In this document: piece after piece, positions 15,984 through 26,631 of the stretch | How positions within the stretch are numbered: position 1 is the stretch's first letter | How the letters are laid out: each line of letters starts with the position of its first letter | Assembly (NCBI GenBank): GCA_030538415.1 | Contig: JAUNTY010000024.1 | Coordinates: 1-40,121 of the forward strand | Reading direction: 5' to 3' | From: Neisseria sp. | GTDB taxonomy: Bacteria; Pseudomonadota; Gammaproteobacteria; Burkholderiales; Neisseriaceae | DNA length: 40,121 bases | The notes under the pieces: model-generated | The model's input: the letters and a program-made list of their open reading frames with translations, nothing else | Told to the model about the DNA's origin: nothing | Databases searched by the model: none | Program-made: the position numbers and the translations under genes

Positions 15984-16217
15984 TTAATCCTTGCTGCCTG
16001 CCGGCAAATCAGGCCGGTCTTTCAACACATCGCTCATGGTCTGGCTGACCGGGTTCACGCCCGCCTGTTGCCGCACGATTGCTTTTTGCTGCTCGGTCAG
16101 CGGCGGGTTGACTGCCGTGGCGTCCTGCTCGCGCTTCTGTTCGGCTTCTTCGAAGCTTTCATACGGTTGAGGCTTCACTTTGGCTGCATCCGTGTTGTCT
16201 TTTTTGAACATGCCCAT
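15984..16217 (-). CDS. Small conserved hypothetical protein
   Basis: A 77-residue hydrophilic, charged protein (MGMFKKDNTDAAKVKPQPYE). It is rich in Glu, Gln and Lys and has no signal peptide or membrane segment. A strong AAGGAG Shine-Dalgarno 5 bases before the ATG supports it as a real gene. It begins 15 bases after the pdxA stop, so it is likely in the same transcript. The composition suggests a helical or disordered protein. I do not recognise a function. Confidence 0.75.
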   Translation of the reverse strand: MGMFKKDNTDAAKVKPQPYESFEEAEQKREQDATAVNPPLTEQQKAIVRQQAGVNPVSQTMSDVLKDRPDLPAGSKD

Positions 16218-16232
16218 GTCTGCTCCTTGGTT

Positions 16233-17216
16233 TCAATGGCTGTGGTGGTGTGTCATCGCCAGCGCGGTGTCTACGGCCACAATCAGGCTGCCGGAATCGG
16301 CGCGGCCGCTGCCCGCAAGGCTCAGGGCGGTGCCGTGGTCGACCGAAGTGCGCACAAACGGCAGGCCGAGGGTGATGTTGACGCCTTTGCCGAAGCTGGC
16401 GTATTTCAATACCGGCAGCCCCTGGTCGTGATACATCGCCAACACGGCATCGGCGCCTTGCAGCATGAAGGGTTGAAACAGCGTGTCGGCGGGGTAGGGG
16501 CCGTGGATGTTCATGCCGCTTTCGCGCAGGCGCTTGAGCGCGGGCGAGATGATGTCGATTTCTTCGTTGCCCAGATGGCCGCCTTCGCCCGCATGCGGGT
16601 TGAGGCCGGTGACGAGGATATTCGGGTTTTCGATGCCGAACTTGCTGCGCAAATCATCGGCGAGGATGGTGGCCACCGATTCCACCAGCGGCGCGGTGAT
16701 GGCGGCGGCGATGTCTTTCAGCGGCAGGTGGGTGGTGACCAGCGCCACGCGCAGGCCGCCGCCCGCCAGCATCATCACCACCTGGCCGGTGCCGCTTTTT
16801 TCGGCGAGGTATTCGGTGTGGCCGCTGAACGGCACGCCGCCGTCGTTGATGATGCCCTTGTGCAGCGGCGCGGTCACCATCGCCGCAAATTCGCCCGCCT
16901 GCACGCCGTCGTAAGCGCGGTCGAGCAGCTTTAACACATAAGCCGAATTGGCCACGTTCAGACGGCCTGCTTCACACGGCTCGTTCAGGGGAATGTGCAA
17001 TACTTCCAGCATGCCGTGCGCAGGCGCCTGCGCCGGATTGTAATCGCAAAAACGCACGGCTTTGCCGAGCATGTCGGCGCGTGCCTGCAGCAGGGTTTTG
17101 TCGCCCAGCACCACGCAGCGGCAGGGCAGCTCGGCGGCGGGCAGATCCAGGCAGATATCCGGGCCGATGCCGGCCGGCTCGCCGCTGGTGACGGCCAAAA
17201 CAGGGAGATGCTTCAT
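16233..17216 (-). CDS. pdxA: 4-hydroxythreonine-4-phosphate dehydrogenase
   Basis: A 327-residue PdxA, which oxidises 4-phosphohydroxy-L-threonine in the DXP-dependent pathway to pyridoxal 5'-phosphate. Family signatures: the N-terminus [54 protein letters not shown] and [13 protein letters not shown]. The three metal-ligand histidines lie in SGHTE, NPHAG and YHDQG. Length is as usual for the family. GGAAAG lies 7 bases before the ATG. A small unknown gene follows it closely. Confidence 0.96.
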   Translation of the reverse strand: MKHLPVLAVTSGEPAGIGPDICLDLPAAELPCRCVVLGDKTLLQARADMLGKAVRFCDYNPAQAPAHGMLEVLHIPLNEPCEAGRLNVANSAYVLKLLDRAYDGVQAGEFAAMVTAPLHKGIINDGGVPFSGHTEYLAEKSGTGQVVMMLAGGGLRVALVTTHLPLKDIAAAITAPLVESVATILADDLRSKFGIENPNILVTGLNPHAGEGGHLGNEEIDIISPALKRLRESGMNIHGPYPADTLFQPFMLQGADAVLAMYHDQGLPVLKYASFGKGVNITLGLPFVRTSVDHGTALSLAGSGRADSGSLIVAVDTALAMTHHHSH

Positions 17217-17465
17217 GAAAAGGCTTTCCGGTAAGGGTTTCGGGCATTATAGCAAAGCCCGCAGGCGGCGGTGGAAATAAAGGCACGGCGGCCGGAATGC
17301 AGTTTTATAGCGGGCTAGAATAAAACAATACGGCGCGGGCTTGTTTTATCGCCTTATTTTTTATGAATCGGTATTCAGATGGTCTTTGCATTTGCCGCCT
17401 TGTTTCTTTACCCTCATTCCTTTAAGCTAAGGCCGTCTGCAATGTTTTCCAAAGGAGAAGCGATT

Positions 17466-18197
17466 ATGGCGATTACAACCCGAACCGTCAGCTACACCAC
17501 CGCCGACGGCCTGACCCTGCAAAGTTATCTGTGCCTGCCCGTGCAGGCGCCGGACGAGCTTTCCGGTGTGTTGGTGGCGCCCGAGTGGTGGGGCTTGAGC
17601 GAGCATGCCAAGCGTTCGGCGGAGCGTTTGGCCGAAGCAGGCTATGCGGCATTGGCGATGGATTTGTATGGTGACGCGCGCCTCACCGACGATGCCGCGC
17701 AGGCCAACGAATGGATGACGGCGGCGCTGGCGGATGCCGACATTCTGGCCGAGCGCACCGACCTGGCTTTCAGGGCGCTGGCGCTGGAGCCGCAGGTGAA
17801 CGCGCTTTCCATCGGCGCCATCGGTTTCTGCTTCGGCGGCAAAGTGGTGTTGGATATGGCGCGGCGCGGCGCCGACCTGAAAGCCGTGGCCAGCTTCCAC
17901 GGTAATCTCAGCCCCAGCGCGCCCGCCCGCGAGGGCTTTGTCAAAGGCGAATTGCTGGTGGAGCACGCCGAACTCGACACCATGGTGACGCTGGACGCGG
18001 TGGACGCGTTCAAACAGGAAATGGATGCGGCCAAGGTGCGCTACCATGTCGACATTTTCCTCGGTGCCAAACACGGTTTCACTAATCCGCAGGCCACCCG
18101 CAACGGCGAGAAAAACGGCGTCGACCTGGCCTATGACGAAAAAGCCGCCGCCGCAGCGTGGCAAAACATGCTCAACCTGCTGGAGCGCGTGTTGTAA
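17466..18197 (+). CDS. Dienelactone hydrolase family protein
   Basis: A 243-residue alpha/beta hydrolase. The nucleophile is Cys122 in GFCFGGKV, as in dienelactone hydrolases. His203 in AKHGFTNP fits the catalytic histidine. The N-terminal part VAPEWWGLSEHAKRSAERLAEAGY is typical of the DLH family. The ATG at 17466 follows a strong AAGGAG; the longer frame from 17379 is non-coding. A one-mismatch DUS lies upstream near 17430. No chloroaromatic pathway genes are nearby, so the physiological substrate is unknown, as for most chromosomal DLH homologues. Confidence 0.9.
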   Translation: MAITTRTVSYTTADGLTLQSYLCLPVQAPDELSGVLVAPEWWGLSEHAKRSAERLAEAGYAALAMDLYGDARLTDDAAQANEWMTAALADADILAERTDLAFRALALEPQVNALSIGAIGFCFGGKVVLDMARRGADLKAVASFHGNLSPSAPAREGFVKGELLVEHAELDTMVTLDAVDAFKQEMDAAKVRYHVDIFLGAKHGFTNPQATRNGEKNGVDLAYDEKAAAAAWQNMLNLLERVL

Positions 18198-18212
18198 ATA
18201 TGATTTGATGTG

Positions 18213-18263
18213 AAAGGCCGTCTGAAAGGGTTGGCGCGTCTGCCGACCGTTCAGACGGCCTTT
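18213..18263 (+). terminator. DUS inverted pair after dienelactone hydrolase
   Basis: 14-bp outer arms (AAAGGCCGTCTGAA and complement) with an inner imperfect stem in the 23-base loop, 15 bases after the stop codon. The next single DUS at about 18290 adjoins a MITE end. Confidence 0.7.
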
Positions 18264-18301
18264 ATGGCTGCGGCAGGGTGTTTGAATGTTTCAGACGGCC
18301 T

Positions 18302-19778
<1,477 letters not shown>

Positions 19779-19922
19779 AATACGTCTTGCCGGATGGCAG
19801 CGGTATGCCGGCCGGATTTTGCCGCGAGTGGGTTTCAGGCGGCCTGTTTTGTGGTACAAGTCTGTCATGACCGTCTGTCTGCTCGCATCAGAGCCGGAAA
19901 CGGTGTAAAAGGAATGCCGCTC

Positions 19923-21779
19923 ATGAAACACTTCTCCCGCTGGCTGGCCGCCTGCCTGCTCCTGCTGGCAGCGCCGTTTGCCGCCGCCGCAACCTGTACG
20001 CCCGACAAACCGGTCAGGCTGGCCGCGCTCGATTGGGAGAGCGGCCAATTCACCACCGCCGTGTTGCACACCATCTTGCAGCAAGGCTACGGCTGCGCGG
20101 TGGAAAGCGTGCCGGGCACCACCACCGCGCTGGAAACGGCGCTGGCGCAAGACGACATTCAGATTATTGCCGAGCAGTGGGTGGGGCGCTCGCCGGTGAT
20201 GCAGCAAGCGGTTGCAGAAGGCCGTGCGGCGGTCATCGGCGACACGCTCAAGGGCGGCGCGCGGCAGGGCTGGTATGTGCCCGATTATGTGAAAACGGCG
20301 CATCCCGATTTGCAGAGTGTGGCCGATTTGGCGCGCTTTGCCGATTTGTTTCCCGACCCCGAAGCGCCCGGCAAGGCGCGCTTTCTCAATTGCCCGAGCG
20401 GCTGGACCTGCGAAACCTTCAACACCCGCCTGCTGGAGAATACCGGCCTGGCAGGCACATTCAACAATGTGTTGCCCGGCACCGGCGCGGCGCTGGATGC
20501 GGAAATCTCTGCGGCCTACGAGCAGAAAAAGCCGCTGCTGTTTTATTACTGGCAGCCCACCGGCCTGATGGCGAAATACCGCTTCGAGCCGCTTCAATTC
20601 CCCGCTTATAACGAAGCCTGCTGGCAAACCCTGTTGCAGGCCGACAGCACCAGGCGCTGCGTGTCGGATTTTCCGGTGTCGCAATTGGCGATGTCGGTAT
20701 CGAAACCGTTTCAGACGGCCTATCCCGAGCTGGTGGCGATGATGGAAAAAATCCAGTTTGAGCCGGATACGCTCAACCGCGCCATTCTGGAAATGACGGA
20801 AAACAAACGCAGCGGGCAAGCGCAGGCGCGTTTGTTTTTGCAGCAGCATCCGGAAATATGGGGCGGCTGGCTGAGCGATGAAGCGGCAGGCCGTCTGAAA
20901 ACGGCCTTGCAAATAGAAGCGGCGGGCGGGCAGAGCCTGTTTGCCTCGTGGTCGGTGGCCGATTGGCTCAACCGCTCGTTGGCGCAAACCGTGCAGCAGC
21001 ACGGCGAGCAATTCCGCAGCGTCAGCCGCCTTACCCTTGATTCGCTATTGCTGCCGCTGGAGCATGCCTTGCAGGCTTTGCCCGCCTGGCTGGTGTGGCT
21101 GCTGGTGGGCGGCATCGGCTGGCACGCCACCCGCAGGCTGTGGTTTGCCGCTTTGTGTGCTTTCGGTTTTTACGCCATCGGCTCGCTCGGCCTGTGGGCG
21201 GCGCTGATGCAGACGCTGGCGCTGCTGATGGCTTCGGCGCTGTTTATCATCATCCTTGGCATTCCGCTCGGCATCTGGATGGCACGCAGCCGCCGGTTGC
21301 AGAAATGGCTCTCGCCGGTGCTGGATGTGATGCAGACCATGCCGAGCTTTGTGTATCTGATTCCGGTGTTGATGCTGTTCGGCATCGGCAAGGTGCCGGC
21401 GCTGTTTGCCACCGTGGTGTATGCGATTGCGCCGCTTATCCGCCTCACCGCGCTGGGCATCCGCCAGGTCAGCCCGCAGATGATTGAAGCGGCCGAATCA
21501 TTCGGCAGCACGCGCTGGCAATTGCTGCGCTGGGTGTTGCTGCCGCAGGCCAAGCCCAGCATCATGGCGGGCATCAATCAGGCGGTGATGATGTCGCTCG
21601 GCATGGTGGTATTGGCCAGTATGATCGGCGCGCGCGGCTTGGGCGAATATGTGTTGCAGGCGGTGCAAACGCTCAATATCGGCCAGGGCGTGGAAGCAGG
21701 CGCGGCGATTGTGATACTGGCGATTATCATCGACCGGATTACCCAGGCCTACGGGCGTAAAAACGACAAGGCCGTCTGA
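19923..21779 (+). CDS. Glycine betaine/choline ABC transporter, binding protein-permease fusion
   Basis: A 618-residue fusion. A signal-like segment (about residues 1-21) is followed by a periplasmic OpuAC-type solute-binding domain (about 25-320). Then comes a linker and a ProW/OpuAB-type permease domain with several helices. The permease motif is EAAESFGSTRWQLLRWVLLPQAKPSI, the EAA loop that contacts the ATPase. It imports quaternary amines such as glycine betaine or choline; the exact substrate is not readable. The ATG at 19923 has AAAGGA upstream; an ATG at 19914 is a less well-spaced alternative. The stop codon is supplied by a DUS (GCC GTC TGA). The ATPase is two genes downstream. Confidence 0.9.
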   Translation: MKHFSRWLAACLLLLAAPFAAAATCTPDKPVRLAALDWESGQFTTAVLHTILQQGYGCAVESVPGTTTALETALAQDDIQIIAEQWVGRSPVMQQAVAEGRAAVIGDTLKGGARQGWYVPDYVKTAHPDLQSVADLARFADLFPDPEAPGKARFLNCPSGWTCETFNTRLLENTGLAGTFNNVLPGTGAALDAEISAAYEQKKPLLFYYWQPTGLMAKYRFEPLQFPAYNEACWQTLLQADSTRRCVSDFPVSQLAMSVSKPFQTAYPELVAMMEKIQFEPDTLNRAILEMTENKRSGQAQARLFLQQHPEIWGGWLSDEAAGRLKTALQIEAAGGQSLFASWSVADWLNRSLAQTVQQHGEQFRSVSRLTLDSLLLPLEHALQALPAWLVWLLVGGIGWHATRRLWFAALCAFGFYAIGSLGLWAALMQTLALLMASALFIIILGIPLGIWMARSRRLQKWLSPVLDVMQTMPSFVYLIPVLMLFGIGKVPALFATVVYAIAPLIRLTALGIRQVSPQMIEAAESFGSTRWQLLRWVLLPQAKPSIMAGINQAVMMSLGMVVLASMIGARGLGEYVLQAVQTLNIGQGVEAGAAIVILAIIIDRITQAYGRKNDKAV

Positions 21780-21804
21780 AACAAAATCCAAATGGAGCAA
21801 CATC

Positions 21805-22764
21805 ATGGAAACCATGAAAGCGGTGGTGATTCGGCAGGCGTGCCGTGCGGAAGATTTGCAGGTCAGCCGCGTACCGGTGCCGAAGGTGAAAAGCGGCTGG
21901 GTGCGGGTGAAAATCAAGGCGTTCGGCCTCAATCGGGCGGAAATTTTCACCCGCAACGGCTTGTCGCCCGCCGTGCATTGGCCGCGCATCATCGGGATTG
22001 AATGCGTGGGCGTGGTGGATGATGCGTCCGACAGCGGTTTGCAGGCGGGGCAGCCGGTCATGTCGATGATGGGCGGGCTGGGGCGCGATTTCGACGGCAG
22101 TTACGCCGAATACGCACTGATTCCCGCCGCGCAGGTGTATCCCGTGCAAAGCCGTTTGGATTGGCCGCTGCTGGCTGCCGTGCCGGAAATGTATTACACC
22201 GCTTATGCCAGCCTGTTTCAGCGCCTCCAACTGGCGGCAGGCGAGACGCTGCTGATTCGCGGCGGCACCAGCTCGGTGGGGCTGGCGGCCCTGCAATTGG
22301 CCAAAGCCTCCGGCGCCCGCGTGATAACGACGACCCGCGATGCCGCCAAAAGCGCGCATTTGTATGCACTCGGTGCCGATGAAGTGTTGGCCGACACAGG
22401 CCGTCTGAAACCCGTGCGCGCCGACAAAGTATTGGAGCTGGTGGGTGCCGCCACTTTGAAAGATTCGCTGCAAACGCTGGGCGAAGGCGGCATCTGTTGC
22501 ATGAGCGGCATCCTTGGCGGTTGGGTGCTCGAACACTTCGAGCCGATGAGCGATATTCCGCAAGGTGCGCTGCTCACCGGTTTCGACAGCACCGAAATCC
22601 GCCCGGCCGTTTTGGCGCAAATGCTGGCATTTATCGAACAACACGGTTTGCAGCCGCCGCTGGCCGCCCGATTTGCGCTGGACGATATTGCCGCCGCCCA
22701 TGCGCAGATGGAAAGCAACCGCAGCAACGGCAAAATCGTGATTGTCAATCCGGAGGGCTTATGA
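21805..22764 (+). CDS. MDR-family zinc-independent NAD(P)-dependent oxidoreductase
   Basis: A 319-residue medium-chain dehydrogenase/reductase of the quinone-oxidoreductase type. It has an N-terminal GroES-like domain (FGLNRAEIFTRNG, IGIECVGVV) and a nucleotide-binding fold with GGTSSVGLAALQLAK at about residue 150. No zinc-ligand cysteines are in the usual positions, so it is a QOR-like enzyme reducing quinones or enones. The substrate is unknown. It lies 25 bases after the transporter fusion gene and overlaps the ATPase gene as ATGA, so it is translationally coupled inside the transporter operon, an unexpected location. Confidence 0.87.
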   Translation: METMKAVVIRQACRAEDLQVSRVPVPKVKSGWVRVKIKAFGLNRAEIFTRNGLSPAVHWPRIIGIECVGVVDDASDSGLQAGQPVMSMMGGLGRDFDGSYAEYALIPAAQVYPVQSRLDWPLLAAVPEMYYTAYASLFQRLQLAAGETLLIRGGTSSVGLAALQLAKASGARVITTTRDAAKSAHLYALGADEVLADTGRLKPVRADKVLELVGAATLKDSLQTLGEGGICCMSGILGGWVLEHFEPMSDIPQGALLTGFDSTEIRPAVLAQMLAFIEQHGLQPPLAARFALDDIAAAHAQMESNRSNGKIVIVNPEGL

Positions 22765-23582
22765 CGTCTATCCGCCTGCACAACATCAGTAAAATCTACG
22801 GCCAGGAAAAAGCCTGCGCGAAGGCGCTGGCCATGTTGCAGCAGCATGCGCCTGCCGATGAAATTTTTCAGGCCACGGGCTGCCAGGTAGGGCTGCGCAG
22901 CATCCATCTGGAGATTCCCGGCGGCGGCATTTTCTGCATCATGGGCTTGTCGGGCTCGGGCAAATCGACGCTGGTGCGCCACATCAACCGCCTGATTGAG
23001 CCCAGTTGCGGCGAAGTGTGGGTGGGCGACATCAATGTAACCGCGCTGGATGCCGCCGGCCTGCGCGATTTGCGCCAACACCGCGTGAGCATGGTGTTTC
23101 AGCATTTCGGCCTGCTGCCGCATCTGACCGTGTTGCAAAACGCCGAATACGCGCTGAGGGTGCGCGGCCTGCCGCCGAACGTGCAGCATGAAACCGCGCG
23201 CCACTGGCTCAACGAAGTGGGGCTGGCGGAATACGAAGCCAGCTATCCCGAAGCGCTTTCCGGCGGCATGCGCCAGCGCGTCGGCCTGGCGCGGGCGCTG
23301 GCGGCGGATACCGACATTATTTTGATGGACGAAGCCTTTTCCGCGCTCGACCCGCTGATTCGCACCAAGCTGCAAGACCAATTGCTCGACTTGCAGCAGC
23401 GGCTCGGCAAAACCATCGTCTTCATCACCCATGATATTGATGAAGCGCTGAAAATGGGCGGCCGCATCGCCATTCTGAATGCGGGCGGGTTGGTGCAGGC
23501 CGGTACGCCGCAGGATTTGCTGGACAACCCTGCCGATGATTATGTGGCCGAATTCATGAGCGCGGCCAAGGTGCGGGCTTGA
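22761..23582 (+). CDS. Glycine betaine/choline ABC transporter ATP-binding protein
   Basis: A 273-residue ABC ATPase of the ProV/OpuAA group. Features: the N-terminal KIYGQ and ADEIFQATGCQVGL segment typical of ProV, Walker A GLSGSGKST, signature LSGGMRQRVGLARAL, Walker B IILMDEAFSALDPLI and H-loop FITHD. It ends soon after the ATPase core; the paired CBS domains that sense ionic strength in longer ProV/OpuAA proteins are absent. Regulation by osmolarity by that route is therefore unlikely. The ATG overlaps the oxidoreductase stop. It must serve the binding protein-permease fusion at 19923. Confidence 0.93.
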   Translation: MTSIRLHNISKIYGQEKACAKALAMLQQHAPADEIFQATGCQVGLRSIHLEIPGGGIFCIMGLSGSGKSTLVRHINRLIEPSCGEVWVGDINVTALDAAGLRDLRQHRVSMVFQHFGLLPHLTVLQNAEYALRVRGLPPNVQHETARHWLNEVGLAEYEASYPEALSGGMRQRVGLARALAADTDIILMDEAFSALDPLIRTKLQDQLLDLQQRLGKTIVFITHDIDEALKMGGRIAILNAGGLVQAGTPQDLLDNPADDYVAEFMSAAKVRA

Positions 23583-23610
23583 AACCGGCAGGCGGCGGTG
23601 ATGCCGCCAT

Positions 23611-23661
23611 AACAATATATCAGGCCGTCTGAAACCTTTTCAGACGGCCTGATATATTGTT
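23611..23661. terminator. Extended DUS hairpin after transporter operon
   Basis: 24-bp perfect arms starting AACAATATATCAGGCCGTCT with a 3-base loop, the longest perfect stem in the window. It lies 28 bases after the ATPase stop. The AATATAT flank gives A/T runs on both sides, suitable for termination in either direction. Confidence 0.8.
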
Positions 23662-23826
23662 GTGTCGCTTTGAGTCAATTAACATAAGATGCGGCAGCGC
23701 CGTATCACGCCGTCTGAAGAATCAAGCTGCCGCGATATGGCTTGCGCTGATGAATTGGTGTGGCACAAACAGACAACGCAGGTTAAAGTAGCAGCCGTCA
23801 TCTGAATGAATACGGGAATCCGGACA

Positions 23827-24741
23827 ATGGCCTTGGACAAGCTGGAAGCCATGCGGGCGTTTTGCCGCATCGTCGAATTGGGCAGCTTCAGCAAAGCAGC
23901 CGATGCCCTGGGCGTGGCCAAAACCACGGTGTCGGGGCAGATTCAGGCGCTGGAGGCGCGGCTGGGCGCCACCCTGCTGCACCGCTCCACCCGCCGCGTG
24001 TCGCCGACCACCGACGGCCTGAAATATTACGAACAGGTGCGGCTGCTGCTGGAAAATATCGACGACATCGAGCAGTCGGTGAAAGACGGCGGCACGCTGC
24101 GGGGCAAAATCCGGGTGGAAACCACCGCGCCGCTGGGCTCGCACCTGCTGATACCGGCACTGCCGGGTTTTATCGGCAGGTATCCCGACATCGAGTTGGA
24201 AATCCGTTGCAGCGAGCGGGCGGTGGATTTGATACAGGAAGGGGTGGATTGCGCCCTGCGCGGCGGGCCGGTGACCGACCCCGACCTGGTGTGCAGGCCG
24301 GTGGGGCAGATGCGCTTCTGCCTGTGTGCCGCGCCGGCCTATCTGGCGGACGCGCCGCCGCTCGAACACCCGCGCGATTTGAGCCGCCACCGCTATATCG
24401 GCTTCCGCTTTCCCGTCACCGACAAGCTGCACACCTACACGCTGCATCAGGGCGGCGACAGCTTGCAGACGGCGCTGTATCCGGTGCTGACGTTCAACAA
24501 CGCCGATGTTTACTGCCACGCCGCGCTGGCGGGGCTGGGCATTGTCGCGGTGCCGACGGCCTCGGTGCAGCGTTATTTCGACAGCGGCGAGCTGGTGGCG
24601 GTGTTGCCCGGCTGGCAGCTCGACAGCATGCCCATCAGCGTGGTTTATCCCTATGCGCGCCGCCTCTCCGTGCGGGTGAGGGTGTTTGTAGACTGGGCGG
24701 TGGATTTGTTTGAAGGCAATCCGCTGTGGCGCAGGGATTGA
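23827..24741 (+). CDS. LysR-family transcriptional regulator
   Basis: A 304-residue LysR-type regulator. The N-terminal winged helix-turn-helix is AMRAFCRIVELGSFSKAADALGVAKTTVSGQIQALEARLGATLLHRSTRRV. The effector domain follows (about residues 92-295), beginning LRGKIRVETTAPLGSHLLIPALPGF. It resembles the CrgA/AaeR-like group of LysR proteins. The ATG at 23827 has GGGAATCCGGA upstream; the ATG at 23806 has no ribosome site. There is no divergent neighbour gene, so the usual guess at a target is unavailable. The regulated genes and the effector are unknown. Confidence 0.9.
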   Translation: MALDKLEAMRAFCRIVELGSFSKAADALGVAKTTVSGQIQALEARLGATLLHRSTRRVSPTTDGLKYYEQVRLLLENIDDIEQSVKDGGTLRGKIRVETTAPLGSHLLIPALPGFIGRYPDIELEIRCSERAVDLIQEGVDCALRGGPVTDPDLVCRPVGQMRFCLCAAPAYLADAPPLEHPRDLSRHRYIGFRFPVTDKLHTYTLHQGGDSLQTALYPVLTFNNADVYCHAALAGLGIVAVPTASVQRYFDSGELVAVLPGWQLDSMPISVVYPYARRLSVRVRVFVDWAVDLFEGNPLWRRD

Positions 24742-24894
24742 GGCGCAGCAATGCCTGTTTATGTTTATAAGTGCGAATGCTTTCAGACGGCCTCGGATTG
24801 TTGGGCACGCTTGTTCTGCGCGGCGGCGGCGGATGCAGTAGAATGATGGCGCTTGGCAAATCATCCGGCTTGGTGCCGGGCAGACTTGCGGCCT

Positions 24895-25214
24895 GAGGCC
24901 TTTGCAAAAAAATATAGTCGTTTCAATTTAGTTTGATACAGCGTTGCTGCGCCTTGCCGTACTATCTGTACTGTCTGCGGCTTGCTGCCTTGTCTCAATC
25001 TAAATTGAAACGACTATAACCGTCGCACCCGCGCAGGCGGGTGCCCGGTCTGAAGCGTAGCTTCAGCTTAAACTTTCCAGTCTTGGGAATACACAACCCA
25101 ATGATTCATCTTAAGCTTTTGAAATCGGAAAGATAGGCAGACAAGTAAAGCTGCGCTTTGCACTAGGCACCCGCCTGCGCGGGTGCGACGAGCGAGGAAT
25201 TTTGCAAAGGTCTC
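24895..25214. mobile_element. MITE-like palindromic repeat with Correia-like insertion near its left end
   Basis: The left end GAGGCCTTTGCAAAAA is immediately followed by a Correia-like element. After that the repeat resumes with CGCACCCGCGCAGGCGGGTG and finishes with the intact right end GAATTTTGCAAAGGTCTC at 25214. Removing the insertion leaves about 214 bp, the size of the copies at 18302 and 28163. Confidence 0.72.
24913..25018 (+). repeat. Correia-like element, full length, nested in MITE
   Basis: 106 bp, arms TATAGTCGTTTCAATTTAG and CTAAATTGAAACGACTATA (perfect), around the full core with CCGTACTATCTGTACTGTC. This is a third arm type, distinct from those at 3765 and 7792. Confidence 0.8.
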
Positions 25215-25266
25215 GGCCTTGCTGTTTTGGGAAGCCGATTGAATCAACAATATATCTGAACCAAAT

Positions 25267-26529
25267 ATGAAATTCACACCGCGTTTATTGTTTTCTCTGG
25301 TGGCCGTCGGCGTTATCGCCGGCCTGGTCGGCATTTGCCTGTCGTGGCTGCTGCATTTTGTCCAGCATCAGGCTTACGGCTATGATTTGCGGGGCGTGGA
25401 GGAAATCCCGTTCCGGGTGGGGGTGGAGCAGGCTTCGGCAGGGCGTCGGGTGGCGGTGTTGACGCTGTGCGGCGTGCTGGCGGGGGTCGGCTGGTATCTG
25501 ATCAGGCGGCGCGGCGCGCCGTTGGTGGGCATCAAGGCGTCGTTGGCCGAGCCGGTGAAAGGCTTGCCGTTTTTCACCACCGTCAGCCATGCGCTGCTGC
25601 AAATCATCACGGTGGGGCTGGGGTCGCCGATGGGGCGCGAGGTGGCGCCGCGGGAGATGAGCGCGGCGTTTACTTCGGTGTGGATACGCCGCTTCGGCCT
25701 CGGTGAAGACGAAGCCCGCCTGCTGCTGGCCTGCGCCTCGGGCGCGGGTTTGGCGGCGGTGTATAACGTGCCGATGGCGGCGTCGATTTTTATTCTGGAA
25801 ACGCTGCTTTTGGTGTGGACGCCGGTGGCGGTGGCTGCCGCGCTGCTGGTGTCGGTGCTGGCGACGGCGGTTTCGCGCTGGGGCATGGGCGATGTGGTGC
25901 AATACCATCTCACCGATGCTTTTGTAAACACGCCGCTGATGTGGTGGGCGCTGCTGATGGGGCCGTTGATCGGCGCGATGGTGGTGCTGTTTCGCAAAAC
26001 GGTGGATCCGCTGCCGTTTTTGAAGCGGGGCGACCCGAAAATCATTCTGTTTGCCGTGGCAGCCTTTTTTGTCATCGGCCTGCTGGCGGTGTATTTTCCG
26101 GCGGTGTTGGGCAACGGCAAGGCGGGCAACCAGCTGAGCTTCGCCGGTATGCTCGACTGGCAGAACGGGCTGGCGCTGTTTGCGGTGAAATGGCTGGTGG
26201 TGCTGCTGGCGCTGGCGGCGGGCGCTTACGGCGGCCTGATTACGCCTTCGATGATGCTGGGCGGCATGCTGGCGCTGGTGTGCGCGGCGGGCTGGAATCT
26301 GCTGTTGCCGCCGCTGTCGGTGGAAGCGGCGGCGCTGGTGGGCGCGACGGCTTTTCTGGCGGTGTCGCAAAAAATGCCGCTGACGGCGCTGGTGTTCATG
26401 CTGGAGCTGACGCGGGTATCGAGCGCGTTCTTGATGCCGATGGCGGTGTGTCTGACCGGCGCGCTGCTGGTCAACCGCTGGCTGACGCGCGAACGGAGGC
26501 ATGCCGATGCGGAGGTGCCAAACAGCTGA
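25267..26529 (+). CDS. CLC-family chloride channel/transporter
   Basis: A 420-residue multi-helix membrane protein of the voltage-gated CLC family. The anion-pathway motifs are recognisable but varied: GLGSPMGREVAPREMS at about residue 118 (canonical GSGIP and GREGP) and GAYGGLITPSMMLGG at about 320 (canonical GGxFxP). The gating glutamate of GRE is kept. The short form has no C-terminal CBS domains. It could be a H+/Cl- exchanger or a channel; sequence does not decide. The ATG at 25267 follows about 50 bases after a MITE end and has no strong Shine-Dalgarno. SelO follows after about 100 bases. Confidence 0.9.
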   Translation: MKFTPRLLFSLVAVGVIAGLVGICLSWLLHFVQHQAYGYDLRGVEEIPFRVGVEQASAGRRVAVLTLCGVLAGVGWYLIRRRGAPLVGIKASLAEPVKGLPFFTTVSHALLQIITVGLGSPMGREVAPREMSAAFTSVWIRRFGLGEDEARLLLACASGAGLAAVYNVPMAASIFILETLLLVWTPVAVAAALLVSVLATAVSRWGMGDVVQYHLTDAFVNTPLMWWALLMGPLIGAMVVLFRKTVDPLPFLKRGDPKIILFAVAAFFVIGLLAVYFPAVLGNGKAGNQLSFAGMLDWQNGLALFAVKWLVVLLALAAGAYGGLITPSMMLGGMLALVCAAGWNLLLPPLSVEAAALVGATAFLAVSQKMPLTALVFMLELTRVSSAFLMPMAVCLTGALLVNRWLTRERRHADAEVPNS

Positions 26530-26631
26530 CGCCGGCTGTTTGGCAGCGTTTGCGTTCAGACGGCCTTTGCCGCACAAAACCAAGGCAACCGTGTTAAGCT
26601 CTGCATCTGTCCCTTTAAAATCCATAACATC

